The notes: generated by a model from the letters alone, not told the origin. Counted from the first letter of the stretch, positions 1-8,732 are shown. The stretch: 55,443 nt of DNA from Microvirga aerilata (GCF_016743775.1 NZ_JAEQMY010000034.1:1-55443); one strand, 5' to 3'. A program made the numbers and translations.

Positions 1-1401
1 GCGCGCGCCAACGAGGTGCTGCGCAACATGGTGGAGGCCGGGTTCCTCACCGAAGGGCAGATCCAGATCGCCCGGCGCAACCCCGCCACCCCGATCAACC
101 GGGAGCGGGAGACCACCCCGGACTTCTACCTCGACTGGGCCTTTGAGCAGGTCAAGGCGCTCGCGTCGCAGAAGAAGTTCGGCAGCGAGCGGGTGCTGAT
201 CGTCAAGACGCCGCTGGACACGGCCCTGCAGCGCCACTCCGAGCAAACCCTGGAGAACATGCTGCGCCAGCACGGGCGCCAGTACAAGGTGGGCCAGGGG
301 GCCTTGGTGGTGATGGACGTGGACGGGGCGGTGCGCACCATTGTGGGCGGGCGCGACTACGGCCAGAGCCAGTTCAACCGCGCCACCGGGGGCCTGCGCC
401 AGCCGGGCTCGTCGTTCAAGCCGTTCGTGTATGCGGCGGCCCTGACCACCAACCCGAAGCTGCGGCCGACCTCCACCGTGGTGGACCAGCCGATCTGCCT
501 CGGCAACTGGTGTCCGCAGAACTACGGCCGCTCCTTCTCGGGTTCGATGTCCCTGACGGCGGCGCTGGCGCGCTCGATCAACTCCATCCCGGTGCGCATG
601 TCGCTGGAGATCGGCAAGGGCAACGCCAAGGCGGGACGCGCCGTGATCGTCGACACGGCCAAGCGCATGGGCCTGACCCACCCGCTCACGGATTCGAGCT
701 CTCTGCCGATCGGGGCTGCCGAGGTGACGGCCATCGACATGACGGCGGCGTATGCGGTGTTTGCCAACGGCGGCAAGCGTGCCGATCCCTATGCCGCCTG
801 GGAGGTGCGCAACTCGTCGGGCGAGGTGATCTACCGGCACGACCGGGACACGCCGCCCAAGCAGGTGCTGGACACGCGTGTGGTCCATGACATGAACTTC
901 ATGCTGAACAAGGTTGTCGAGGAAGGCACCGGCAAGCGCGCGGCACTGGAAGGAATTCCGGTAGCGGGCAAGACCGGCACCACCAACGGCTACAAGGACG
1001 CCTGGTTCGCAGGCTTCACGGGCAATCTCGTGGCCAGCGTCTGGTACGGCAACGACGATTCCACCTCCATGAACGACATGACCGGCGGCACCCTTCCGGC
1101 CCTCACATGGCATGCTGTGATGGCGGTTGCCCACCAGAACCTTGAGATCCGTCCGATCCCCGGCGCGAGCCCGGCCAATGCGAACCGTGTCGCCTCCGGC
1201 AAGGGTCCGGCGGCGGATCAGGCGCAGGCTCCGGCCCAGGCTTACCTCGCGGGTACGCTGTCGCGCAGGTCCTACGAGGTGCTCGGCGACATCGGCTCCC
1301 TGTTCCAGACGGTCGAGCGCCCCATCTGGACCGGAAAGGCCCCTGAAGCCCAGAGCAGCTCGGCTTCTGCGGATGCTCGCCGCCAAGTGGCCATGCCCTG
1401 A
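1..1401 (+). CDS. Class A penicillin-binding protein (PBP1A type), 3' part
   Basis: The reading frame is open from base 1, so the 5' end (membrane anchor and glycosyltransferase domain) lies outside the window. What remains is the C-terminal part of a bifunctional peptidoglycan synthase, mainly the transpeptidase domain, which cross-links stem peptides in the periplasm. Visible motifs are the active-site SxxK in QPGSSFKPF, an SIN triad (ARSINSIPVRM) and KTGTT, in the usual order. The tail is Ala/Gln/Ser-rich and probably disordered. A DUF1214 gene starts 2 bp after the stop, so the gene heads a compact operon. PBP1A is more likely than PBP1C because of the motif spacing and tail; this is inference. 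Confidence 0.93.
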   Translation, partial: ARANEVLRNMVEAGFLTEGQIQIARRNPATPINRERETTPDFYLDWAFEQVKALASQKKFGSERVLIVKTPLDTALQRHSEQTLENMLRQHGRQYKVGQGALVVMDVDGAVRTIVGGRDYGQSQFNRATGGLRQPGSSFKPFVYAAALTTNPKLRPTSTVVDQPICLGNWCPQNYGRSFSGSMSLTAALARSINSIPVRMSLEIGKGNAKAGRAVIVDTAKRMGLTHPLTDSSSLPIGAAEVTAIDMTAAYAVFANGGKRADPYAAWEVRNSSGEVIYRHDRDTPPKQVLDTRVVHDMNFMLNKVVEEGTGKRAALEGIPVAGKTGTTNGYKDAWFAGFTGNLVASVWYGNDDSTSMNDMTGGTLPALTWHAVMAVAHQNLEIRPIPGASPANANRVASGKGPAADQAQAPAQAYLAGTLSRRSYEVLGDIGSLFQTVERPIWTGKAPEAQSSSASADARRQVAMP

Positions 1402-1403
1402 AC

Positions 1404-2072
1404 ATGGACACAGAGGTTACCTTGACGAACGCCCCGGCGGCCGCCTCGATGCACGCTTCATCGACCCCACAGGCAACTGTGAAATCGAGATTCGTTCCGA
1501 CCGTTTTCCTGGTGGTTTATGCGCTTCTGCTCGCCCTGGGTCTGGGGCTTGGCTCGGCCTACTGGGTCATGAACGGCAATCCGCCCTTCGGCAGCCTCCG
1601 CCTGGGACCATGGCAGGCTTGGCCCAGTCTGGGCTCCCCGGAGGCCGATCCCTACATGCGGGCCATCATTGCCCGCCGGGGGGACGTGCCGCTGGCCACG
1701 GGCGAAGGCTTAGGGTTCACGGCGAGCGCGGATAGCGAAGGGCGGGCGCTCGACGCAGGCTGCTCCTACAGCATCGGCACGGTTGCTCCCAGCGCCCGGC
1801 TGTGGACTCTGACCCTCTACGATGGGGATGGGCGCCTGCCGGTCACCGAACTCGGACGAAGGAGCTTCACCTCGGCGGAGGTGGTCAGAGACGCGCAGGA
1901 CCGGTTCACCATTGCCCTGTCGCGGGATGTCCAGGCCGGCAACTGGCTTCAGCTTCCCCCTTCGGGTCCCTTTTCGGTCACCTTGCGCCTCTACGATCCT
2001 CCAGGTGCCGCCGGCGCCAATCTCGAAGAGAGCGACTTCCCCGTCATCCAGCGTCTGGGGTGTGGAGCATGA
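1404..2072 (+). CDS. DUF1214 domain membrane-anchored protein
   Basis: The 222-residue protein has one N-terminal membrane segment (about residues 31-55) and then a DUF1214-type domain ending in NLEESDFPVIQRLGC. DUF1214 is usually found with DUF1254, either fused or adjacent, and here a DUF1254-like gene follows with an ATGA start/stop overlap. Biochemical function is unknown. The position between a PBP and another envelope protein suggests a periplasmic role, but that is only inferred from context. The ATG was chosen because it sits 2 bp after the PBP stop and reads straight into the domain. Confidence 0.85.
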   Translation: MDTEVTLTNAPAAASMHASSTPQATVKSRFVPTVFLVVYALLLALGLGLGSAYWVMNGNPPFGSLRLGPWQAWPSLGSPEADPYMRAIIARRGDVPLATGEGLGFTASADSEGRALDAGCSYSIGTVAPSARLWTLTLYDGDGRLPVTELGRRSFTSAEVVRDAQDRFTIALSRDVQAGNWLQLPPSGPFSVTLRLYDPPGAAGANLEESDFPVIQRLGCGA

Positions 2073-2632
2073 GAGGGTTCAGCCGTTTCCTGGTCGCCAC
2101 GCTCTGCGGCCTCGTGATCGCAGCCGGTGTCCACATCGCCGCCATCTTCGCCAGCCCCTACCTGGCCGAGCAGGATGCCTTCGCCAAGATCCAGCCGACG
2201 CTCACGGCCGACAAGGCGCAGATCATCAGCGCTCCAGGCGGTGAGAATACATGGCTTCCCAAGCCCGACCCGGCCGTTGCGGTCGCCGCCTGCGCCTTCG
2301 ATCTGCGCAATGGGCCCATGCGCGTTGCGGCCCGGACCGGATCGCTGTTCCTGTCCTTCTCGTTCCACAAGGAAACGGGCGGCGTGTTCTTTGCCGTCAC
2401 GGACCGTGCCGCCGTGCGCGGCGAACTCGAGATCGTCGCCATGACGGCCCGCCAGCTCGACGAGGCCCGCGCCACGGAGGACGAAAACGAGCCCTCGCGC
2501 GACGTGAGGATCGTCGCCCCGGAGCAGCAGGGCTTCGTCATCGTGCGCGTGACCGCGCCCGCGCCAAGCCTGCGCCCGCAAGCCGAAGAGGCAGCCAAGG
2601 CCGTTTCCTGCACGGCCGAACAGGACGCATAG
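2069..2632 (+). CDS. DUF1254-like membrane-anchored protein
   Basis: The ATG at 2069 overlaps the previous stop (ATGA), which gives 187 residues and implies translational coupling. The N-terminus is a signal-anchor (about residues 4-30) followed by a small extracytoplasmic domain with the segment FASPYLAEQDAFAKI and a C-terminal half predicted to be beta-rich. Rhizobiales carry this short protein next to DUF1214 proteins and it is usually described as DUF1254-type. It is much shorter than full-length DUF1254 proteins. No catalytic residues can be named and the function is unknown. Confidence 0.8.
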   Translation: MRGFSRFLVATLCGLVIAAGVHIAAIFASPYLAEQDAFAKIQPTLTADKAQIISAPGGENTWLPKPDPAVAVAACAFDLRNGPMRVAARTGSLFLSFSFHKETGGVFFAVTDRAAVRGELEIVAMTARQLDEARATEDENEPSRDVRIVAPEQQGFVIVRVTAPAPSLRPQAEEAAKAVSCTAEQDA

Positions 2633-2637
2633 AGCCG

Positions 2638-3147
2638 ATGCCCTGGCGCCCCATGACGCCGCAGGACCTGGCGCAGGTGCAGGTCCTGGCGGACGCGATA
2701 CATGTGGATCATCCGGAGGATGCCGCGGTCATTGCCGAGCGCCAGCATCTCTACCCGCAAGGCTGCCTCGTGCTGGCCGAGGGGGAGAGCCTGGGTGGCT
2801 ATGCGCTCACCCATCCCTGGCGGTTCGGGGAGCCGCCGCCCCTGAATACGCGGCTCGGCGCGCTTCCAGGGAGTGCGACGACCTATTACGTCCATGATGT
2901 TGCGATACTGCCGAGCGCGCGGGGCAAAGGCCATGCGGCGCAAGCCGCCAGCATGCTGATCGAGCACGCCCGTAAGGCGGGTTTCGGCAATCTGTCACTG
3001 GTGGCGGTGAACCACTCCCAGGCATTCTGGGAGGCTATGGGCTTTCGCCGGGTGGCCGTTCCGGGCATTGAGGCGAAGCTCTCGAGCTATGGGCCGGATG
3101 CGGCGCTGATGGTGCGCGATCTGGCAAGCCCTCAGGTTGACGCCTAA
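2638..3147 (+). CDS. GNAT family N-acetyltransferase
   Basis: The 169-residue protein has a typical GNAT core: beta4 segment YYVHDVAILPSARGKGHAAQA, which contains the acetyl-CoA pyrophosphate-binding R/QxxGxG/A-type loop (ARGKGHA), and a later NHSQAFWEAMGFRRV motif 6 region. The ATG at 2638 is 5 bp after the DUF1254-like stop and matches the usual N-terminal start of the fold (WRPMTPQDL). It is the last gene of the PBP operon. The substrate cannot be told from sequence. Confidence 0.9.
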   Translation: MPWRPMTPQDLAQVQVLADAIHVDHPEDAAVIAERQHLYPQGCLVLAEGESLGGYALTHPWRFGEPPPLNTRLGALPGSATTYYVHDVAILPSARGKGHAAQAASMLIEHARKAGFGNLSLVAVNHSQAFWEAMGFRRVAVPGIEAKLSSYGPDAALMVRDLASPQVDA

Positions 3148-3179
3148 CGGCGTCTCATCGTCATTGAAACAGCGATCGT

Positions 3180-3383
3180 CTACGAGCGGCGGCGTCCAGG
3201 GCCGCTCGAGGCGAGCGGTCGGGAGGGTCCTGGATTGGGAGACGGTCTCTCGTAACGGACGCCGGTGAAGAGAAGGATTTCGCCTCTGGGCTCGTTGGCG
3301 GACAATAGCGGGCGCTGCGGCCGCTCCGTACTATCCGGAAAGGCGATCACCACTCCTGGCGATCTGGTCCAGATGTCCTGCAT
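3180..3383 (-). CDS. Small conserved-looking hypothetical protein
   Basis: The 67-residue protein has a strong Shine-Dalgarno sequence (AGGAGG) placed correctly before its ATG, the best reason to believe it is real. It has a central segment GEILLFTGVRYER and a basic, proline-rich C-terminus. There is no signal peptide or membrane segment. The function is unknown. It lies convergent to the GNAT gene in a region where no other strand offers a better gene. Short Rhizobiales proteins of this kind are known to me only as hypothetical. Confidence 0.6.
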   Translation of the reverse strand: MQDIWTRSPGVVIAFPDSTERPQRPLLSANEPRGEILLFTGVRYERPSPNPGPSRPLASSGPGRRRS

Positions 3384-3634
3384 TGTGTCCTCCTCTAACG
3401 TGCCACTGGCTGCCTCGTAGCTGACTCACAAAAAAGAGATCTATGGTTAACAGTTCGTTTCCGTCCGGCTGCGGCTGACCGAAAAAAGCTTTGCCTGACA
3501 TGAAAACAACACTTACGGCCGCGCTTCTGTTCCCCATGGCCGAAGCCCGAAATCCGTGCGGATCGGGCGCATTAAAGATGCGCTAAGGAACCGGCCCTAG
3601 GCTTCGGTGCCGTTGCGTTGAAAACGAGCTGAGC

Positions 3635-4657
3635 ATGGCGTCCTCTGCAAATCCGGATCTCTGGTCGGACCTCTCAGGTCTGGGGTCGTCGGGCGTCAAC
3701 GATTCCGATGCGCGCGCCGCTCTCCTCAAGGTGAACGCTGATATGTTCGTCGCCGCGCCCGTCCGGGATCGCGACAGCATAGAGACCTTCGAAGCGCTCA
3801 TGATGGGTCTTCTGCCGAGGGCGGATCACGATACCCTTGTCGATCTCGCCCGTATCCTTGCGCCCTGCCAGGACACGCCGGGATCCATTCTCGATTACCT
3901 GGTGCGGCACTCGCCGGAAGCGCGGGAGACTGTGCTGCGTCACCCTGCAAGGCAGCCGCGCCCGAATCCGCCGAGCCTCCTTGCGACCCCGGACGGGCGG
4001 CTGAAGCTCGCGTCGCAGCCGGACCTGGATTCCGGCACGATCGAGCGACTCCTGGTGCTGCACGAGAGCGCCGTCGAGGACGCGCTTGCGGCCAATCCCT
4101 CCCTGCCTCAGGCAACTGCAAGCTTCGAGGAACTCTTGCGGCGCGCCCGCCGCCGCCCTGCCCTCGCGCGTGTTTTTCTCGAACGCGCCGATCTTGCGGC
4201 AGCTGACGCAGCATCGCTTTACCTGGCGGCTGATGACAGGCGCCGCCAACACATCCGTGAACAGCTCGCCTCATCGCTCGCGCACCGGCGGGCGACCTTG
4301 TCGTTTCAACTGACGGAAAGGGATCTTGCCGGGCTCCTGGAGGCTGGCGAGGATGGCAGCGTCGGGCGTCTGGAGGCCCTGCTGACGGCGATCTTCGGGT
4401 TCCCGGCCGCAACGGAATGGCGGGCCCTCGAAATCGGCCGGCATCGGCTCCTGGCGCTTGCCTTCAAGGCTTTGGGCGTTGCCAGGCAGGATGCGATCCG
4501 GATCCTTCTCACCCTTCACCCTGCCCTTGCCTATCCTCTCTGTGCCATCAAGGAGCTGGTGCGGGAAATGCGCGACGCTCCCGGTCCCGTGGCTCTTGCC
4601 CTCGTCGAAGCGATCCTGGGCGCGCGGGCTCTCTCCGGAGAGTCGGAGAGGTCTTAA
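3635..4657 (+). CDS. DUF2336 domain protein
   Basis: The 340-residue, largely alpha-helical protein has repeated helix pairs with HEAT-like spacing (for example DTLVDLARILAPC and SILDYLVRHSPEARETVLRHP). This is the character of DUF2336 proteins, common in Alphaproteobacteria and of unknown function. There is no signal peptide, so it is probably cytoplasmic. The stop overlaps the end of the convergent DUF1491 gene by 4 bp. About 250 bp upstream are free of genes and should hold its promoter. Confidence 0.85.
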   Translation: MASSANPDLWSDLSGLGSSGVNDSDARAALLKVNADMFVAAPVRDRDSIETFEALMMGLLPRADHDTLVDLARILAPCQDTPGSILDYLVRHSPEARETVLRHPARQPRPNPPSLLATPDGRLKLASQPDLDSGTIERLLVLHESAVEDALAANPSLPQATASFEELLRRARRRPALARVFLERADLAAADAASLYLAADDRRRQHIREQLASSLAHRRATLSFQLTERDLAGLLEAGEDGSVGRLEALLTAIFGFPAATEWRALEIGRHRLLALAFKALGVARQDAIRILLTLHPALAYPLCAIKELVREMRDAPGPVALALVEAILGARALSGESERS

Positions 4658-4995
4658 ACCTCCGGGGCGACGTCGAGAAAGTGCCGGCCCGCCCGATCGT
4701 CGACCTCGACGAGCCAGAGGTCGGAGTCGAAGCGGAGTTCCCGGGTCATACGCTCCTCCACGTCGAGCGGCATCACGCCCTGCAGGATCGGGGAAAACAA
4801 GCGCTCTCCGCTGTCGTCGAGAAAGAGCTGCGGCGCGGGGCCGTAGAGATCGGCCGTGCCGTCAAGGCGGTCCACCTTCACGAAGACGGCTCCCGCCTCC
4901 GCCGCACCGCGTTTGCGCAAGGCAGCATCCACCCCTTCCACCGAGCAGCGGCGGAGATAGGCGGACACCCAGAAGTCTGAGCGGAGGCGGGACAC
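4654..4995 (-). CDS. DUF1491 family protein
   Basis: The 113-residue protein starts FWVSAYLRRC and contains GAVFVKVDRLDGTADLYGPAPQ and a C-terminal WLVEVDDRAGRHFLDV segment, the pattern of DUF1491, a short alphaproteobacterial family of unknown function. The start is GTG at 4995 and overlaps the stop of the upstream peptidoglycan-binding gene by one base (TAGTG), so the two are probably translationally coupled. Cytoplasmic location is inferred from the absence of a signal sequence. Confidence 0.9.
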   Translation of the reverse strand: MSRLRSDFWVSAYLRRCSVEGVDAALRKRGAAEAGAVFVKVDRLDGTADLYGPAPQLFLDDSGERLFSPILQGVMPLDVEERMTRELRFDSDLWLVEVDDRAGRHFLDVAPEV

Positions 4996-5912
4996 TATGG
5001 GACAGCTATTCCTGAATGGGACGACAGCTCGCGAACGGTGCGTGCGCTGAACTCGCCCGTCACTGGCAAACGCCGGTCCTGCTCGAAGCGTTCGATGGCC
5101 TGGCGCGTGCCGGATCCCATGACGCCATCCACCTTCACGCCGTAGCCCAGCCGCGCGAGCGCGCGCTGGCCCGACAGGACGATGTCTCCCGGGTCGGGCC
5201 GGCCTACATTGGCAGGCGGCACCGGAACGGGTCCGCCCATGCGGATCATCTCCGCAATCGGATCGCGCGCGGCGGTTTTGGCTTGAGGCGGTGCGGCGGG
5301 AGCGGCCGCCTGCGGGGGCCGGGTCGTCTCCTGCGCAGGCCGGGCGGGCTGCACTGGAGCAGGTGCGGGCTGCCCCCCATTGCGGATCATCTCCGCAATC
5401 GGGCTGCGCGAAGGAGCCTTGGGCACGGCTGCAACAGGGGCAGCCCCTGTTGCAGGAGCCGGAGAAGGATGGGCCGGTGCCTCGGGATGAGCCGTCATGG
5501 ACGCCTGCTCCCCCTGAGGCTGGGCCTCAGGACGCGCGGGAGGCAAGGGTTGGGCCTCGTCGGTCGCCGCTGCCGGCTCTGGCGCAAGCACGATCTCGCG
5601 GGTGTTGAACAGCGGCGCGGGATGGCGGGAGCTCTGCAGCGCCAGCGCATTCCAAGCGATGGCGCCCCCGCAGCCGGTCAGGAAGAGAGCGGCCAGAATC
5701 TGGCGCGGGTGGCTGAAGACGAAAGCCAGAGCCCGCTCGCCGGCGCCGGGCGTCCGCTGGGGCTTGGCCGGGCGCTTTTGCGTCTTTGCCGGAGACTTCC
5801 GCCGCACGACGGCAGGCAGATCGAAGTCATCGTCAGGCTGATCAACAAGAGCTTCACGCAAGAGGATCGTTCCGTGTTCGGAGGATGATGTCGTTTGGGG
5901 CCGCGCAGTCAT
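4995..5912 (-). CDS. Membrane-anchored peptidoglycan-binding domain protein
   Basis: The 305-residue protein has a cytoplasmic basic N-terminus, one membrane segment (about residues 62-82, ILAALFLTGCGGAIAWNALAL), a long Pro/Ala-rich linker and a C-terminal PG_binding_1 domain (about residues 235-300: QRALARLGYGVKVDGVMGSG, then RQAIERFEQDRRLPVTG). The linker contains the motif PIAEMIRxGG twice. It probably anchors the inner membrane to peptidoglycan. No hydrolase domain is present. The start was set at ATG 5912; a TTG immediately upstream is less likely. Confidence 0.88.
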   Translation of the reverse strand: MTARPQTTSSSEHGTILLREALVDQPDDDFDLPAVVRRKSPAKTQKRPAKPQRTPGAGERALAFVFSHPRQILAALFLTGCGGAIAWNALALQSSRHPAPLFNTREIVLAPEPAAATDEAQPLPPARPEAQPQGEQASMTAHPEAPAHPSPAPATGAAPVAAVPKAPSRSPIAEMIRNGGQPAPAPVQPARPAQETTRPPQAAAPAAPPQAKTAARDPIAEMIRMGGPVPVPPANVGRPDPGDIVLSGQRALARLGYGVKVDGVMGSGTRQAIERFEQDRRLPVTGEFSARTVRELSSHSGIAVP

Positions 5913-6223
5913 CAAGACAAGCCCGTGGCCGGAGCACCGCTTCTTGTCTTTGTTGCGGCAAAGCCTGACAGAGGCCGCTTAAGCGAAACCTAATTGCCCG
6001 GGTCCTGGGTCGAGGCTGGGGCCAGCTGGACTGACGATCCCTCGCCGCAGCCCCGGCGCCTCTCGGATTTCCCTTTATTCCGCCGCGACTTGGCCATACC
6101 GAAGAGCAGCAAGGTTTCGTTCATCCTGTTTGCAGATTTCGCCAGGACCTTGCTACGCGCTGCGGCTTGGGCACGTTATGGTGATGCACTTCGCCACCCG
6201 TTTGGGCAAGCAACGGCCGCCAT
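5913..6223. other. Intergenic region between divergent genes
   Basis: This 311-bp gap separates the minus-strand peptidoglycan-binding gene from the plus-strand small membrane protein gene. It must carry both promoters. I see no convincing ORF, repeat or hairpin in it, and no promoter boxes I would name with confidence. Confidence 0.6.
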
Positions 6224-6547
6224 ATGTTTTCGATCATTCGTTTCATTCTCATCGTCGGTGCAATTTTCTACTACTCGCCGGTTCGGCAGGGGGGCGAAGG
6301 AACGGCCGCCGTCGAGGCGTTCTTCACCCCGAAGAAGAGCGAACCGGCCGCCGCGGCGCCCCTCCCGGCCCCGGAAGGCCCAGGCCATCTGGAAACCGTG
6401 TGGAAGGCCCTTCCCGACAGCGCCAAGCAAGCGGTCGTCGACAAGATCCTCACCACGTCGGGCCTCAATCCCGTGGGCTCCGCCAAGCCGGCGGACACCC
6501 TGCGCCCGGAAGACCGGGAGCTGCCATCGTCCAAGCCGCGCAGCTGA
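6224..6547 (+). CDS. Small membrane-associated hypothetical protein
   Basis: The 107-residue protein begins with a hydrophobic segment (FSIIRFILIVGAIFYYSP, residues 2-19) that acts as signal or anchor, then a Pro/Ala-rich stretch, then an amphipathic region LETVWKALPDSAKQAVVDKI. Rhizobiales genomes often carry such short anchored proteins upstream of sufE; I know no function. It is followed after about 85 bp by sufE on the same strand. Confidence 0.65.
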   Translation: MFSIIRFILIVGAIFYYSPVRQGGEGTAAVEAFFTPKKSEPAAAAPLPAPEGPGHLETVWKALPDSAKQAVVDKILTTSGLNPVGSAKPADTLRPEDRELPSSKPRS

Positions 6548-6633
6548 GAAGAAGCGCGCAGCTAAAAAACGCTGCCCCCGTCGCCAAACGTCCACCCGAT
6601 GGCTATATGACCGGCAGACAACGCGGGACCGCC

Positions 6634-7062
6634 ATGCTGCCGACCATCGACGAGATCGTCTCCAATTTCGAACTGCTCGACGATTGGGAGGAGCGCTATC
6701 GCTATCTCATCGAACTCGGGCGCCTCATGGAGCCTTTGCCTGACGAGGCGCATAGCGACGCCAACAAGGTGCAGGGCTGCGCCAGTCAGGTGTGGCTCCA
6801 GACCGGCCTTGACTCCTCCAAGGGCAAGCCCGTGCTCCATCTGCTCGGCGACAGCGACGCCCACATCGTGCGCGGTCTCGTGGCGCTCCTGATCTCCCTT
6901 TACGACGGCAAGACCGCATCGGAGGCCCTGTCGACGGACGCTCTTGCCCTTTTCAAGGAACTCGGCTTATCGGAGCATCTGACGCCGCAACGGTCGAACG
7001 GCGTCAGATCCATGGTCGAGCGCATCCGCCGTGATGCGCAGATGGCTCTGGCGGCGTCCTAA
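6634..7062 (+). CDS. sufE: SufE family cysteine desulfuration protein
   Basis: The 142-residue protein matches SufE throughout: NFELLDDWEERYRYLIELGR near the N-terminus and the sulfur-acceptor cysteine in NKVQGCASQVWL (about Cys47), followed by the LxxLYDGKTASE segment. SufE takes the persulfide from SufS and passes it to the SufBCD scaffold for Fe-S cluster assembly in the cytoplasm. The start at ATG 6634 aligns with known SufE N-termini; an in-frame ATG at 6607 would add nine residues. No other suf genes are nearby, so it is an isolated copy. The stop overlaps the convergent DUF6456 gene by 4 bp. Confidence 0.93.
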   Translation: MLPTIDEIVSNFELLDDWEERYRYLIELGRLMEPLPDEAHSDANKVQGCASQVWLQTGLDSSKGKPVLHLLGDSDAHIVRGLVALLISLYDGKTASEALSTDALALFKELGLSEHLTPQRSNGVRSMVERIRRDAQMALAAS

Positions 7063-8027
7063 ACCCGCCCGCCCTCGATCACCACCGCCTTCCAGGCCAG
7101 GATGCCTCGCGAAGCCGCAGGACCGCGGGCCGCGGCCTCGATGACGTAATGCTCGGCAAGCCGTGCGAGGGCGAGCCGCACCACGATTTTTGCGGAACGG
7201 GCGGGCCATTGGCGTTCGCGCTCGATCAGCTCCAGTCCCTTCAGGAAGCCGCAAAGGTCCATCAGGAGGTCGCTGAAGTCGGCCCCCACCGCATCGAAGG
7301 CGTTTCGTAGCCGCTGGCGGGCGGCGATCATGCGATCCGTCGCGTCGGCGGGTGAGACCGGACCGCCGCTTTTCGGCATCCCATCCCAGCGCGCCGTCAC
7401 GCCCGGCAGAAGGCCCGCCAGCATGATATCCGTCCGGAGCCGCTCGCCGGCCTGATAGGAGGCTTCGTCGATCATCGGCTCGCCGTTGCGGTCCCTGCGG
7501 CGGCGAAGCCAGTCTAGGGGGCTCTCATCCGCGTCGATGCGCACGCGGCTTGCTCCTGTTTCGGTCTCGACCGATGCAACGCTCGTTTCCCGGTGCTGGT
7601 GGAAAAAGGCCATGCTCGCATCCGGCGCTGCGGCCCTGCGCAGGTGCGCTTGGCCGGCTTCGGTCGGCAGCAGGCTCATGCGACCGGATGAAGGCTGTTG
7701 CCAGCGGGCAAGATCCTGGCGCACGAGAGCCTCGGCCACCGGCCGTGCGAACCGCCCCGCCCCAACCGAGATACCGGAGCGGCGCTTGTGAATAAGCACG
7801 CTCTCCTCATCGGTCGGATCGATGAAAGCCCATGTTTCCGGCAGAGCGAGCGCCGCGAGAAGACGCCGTGCGTCCTTGGGCAGGGAATCGCCGGAAGGCT
7901 GCTTCACCCCGGCTCCGGCACGCCTGCCTCTGGCCTTTGCGCGCCCTCTCGAATTCGCTTGCCCGGAGGATGATTTGCTTGCTGCGGCAATACTTTGCTG
8001 AACCGCATCGCCGTCCTCAATGTTCAT
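7059..8027 (-). CDS. DUF6456 domain protein
   Basis: The 322-residue protein has a Ser/Lys/Arg-rich N-terminus, a middle region predicted to fold as a winged-helix-like unit (VAEALVRQDLARWQ...LLPTEAGQAHLRR), and a C-terminal DUF6456 domain (DESPLDWLRRRRDRNGEPMI, then YQAGERLRTD and GAGLERQWPARSAK-like segments). DUF6456 proteins are restricted to Alphaproteobacteria. A DNA-binding role is suspected from the helical pattern but not shown. ATG 8027 was chosen over the TTG at 8051 because it has a GGGAAC ribosome-binding sequence at good spacing. Confidence 0.85.
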   Translation of the reverse strand: MNIEDGDAVQQSIAAASKSSSGQANSRGRAKARGRRAGAGVKQPSGDSLPKDARRLLAALALPETWAFIDPTDEESVLIHKRRSGISVGAGRFARPVAEALVRQDLARWQQPSSGRMSLLPTEAGQAHLRRAAAPDASMAFFHQHRETSVASVETETGASRVRIDADESPLDWLRRRRDRNGEPMIDEASYQAGERLRTDIMLAGLLPGVTARWDGMPKSGGPVSPADATDRMIAARQRLRNAFDAVGADFSDLLMDLCGFLKGLELIERERQWPARSAKIVVRLALARLAEHYVIEAAARGPAASRGILAWKAVVIEGGRV

Positions 8028-8213
8028 GTTTTGTTCCCATAAATAAAACAACGGAGACCCAGGCCTCCATGTTCGATAGTGGGGTGATATTCCTAGTTGT
8101 CAACGAGATTCAAAACTGTTGATAACAGTGAGGATAACTCGGGTTGCGCGCGCAGCACCCGCATAAAGGCCGCAATGAATCCCCCGCCTTCGAAGGCGGG
8201 GCCGGGGCAGCCA

Positions 8214-8645
8214 TCAGGCCGCCGAAGTCACCAATGTGCCGGGCTCCGAGCCCTGAGCGAAGGAAAAGCCCTCATCGGCCCAGCCTGTCATTCCGCCGAG
8301 CATGAGCTTGACCGGACGGCCGAGCTGCGAAAGCCTCAAGGCGGCCCGGTCCGCTCCGTTGCAATGAGGACCGGCGCAGTAGACCACGAAGAGGGTGTTC
8401 ACAGGCCAAGTAGCGATGCGGTCCGCGCTGATGTCCCGGTGGGGAAGATTGAGAGCGCCCGGCACATGGCTTCGCGCATAGGCGTTCGGACCCCGTGCGT
8501 CGAGGAGCACGAAGTCCACAGGGCCGTTCAGCATGGATGCGTGAACGTCCGCACAGTCGGTCTCAAACGAGAGGCGGCTGGGGAAATGCCTGGCGGCCTC
8601 AGGGGACGCGGCGGCCGGGACGGCGGCGACGGAACTGGCTGGCAT
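8214..8645 (-). CDS. Rhodanese-like domain protein
   Basis: The 143-residue single-domain protein has LLDARGPNAYARSHVPGALNLPHRDI, the N-terminal rhodanese motif, and an active-site loop YCAGPHCNGADRAA in which a cysteine would carry the persulfide. The end GGMTGWADEGF is the usual C-terminal rhodanese motif. It has a strong ribosome-binding site (AAGGAGG). It is transcribed away from the GlxA-type regulator next door, a pairing often seen in Proteobacteria, so it is probably a target of that regulator. The sulfur donor and acceptor are unknown. Confidence 0.92.
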   Translation of the reverse strand: MPASSVAAVPAAASPEAARHFPSRLSFETDCADVHASMLNGPVDFVLLDARGPNAYARSHVPGALNLPHRDISADRIATWPVNTLFVVYCAGPHCNGADRAALRLSQLGRPVKLMLGGMTGWADEGFSFAQGSEPGTLVTSAA

Positions 8646-8677
8646 GGGAAACCTCCTTGTAGAAACCGTTGCTAAGC

Positions 8678-8701
8678 TTTCACCAAGGCGGCATGGTGAA
8701 A
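8678..8701. promoter_or_regulatory. Perfect inverted repeat, candidate operator of the GlxA-type regulator
   Basis: TTTCACCA and TGGTGAAA form an exact 8-bp inverted repeat with an 8-bp spacer, centred in the 87-bp gap between the divergent rhodanese and regulator genes. A second, smaller palindrome (ACTGT, 5 bp, ACAGT at 8708-8722) follows. The place and form fit an operator that controls both genes. Function is inferred. Confidence 0.6.
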
Positions 8702-8732
8702 AGTGGCACTGTCGCCAACAGTCGTAAACATT

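Noticed and set aside
3500..3586. 28-residue mini-ORF with a signal-like N-terminus (MKTTLTAALLFPMAEA)
   Set aside because: No Shine-Dalgarno sequence and too short to judge; left out of the gene list.
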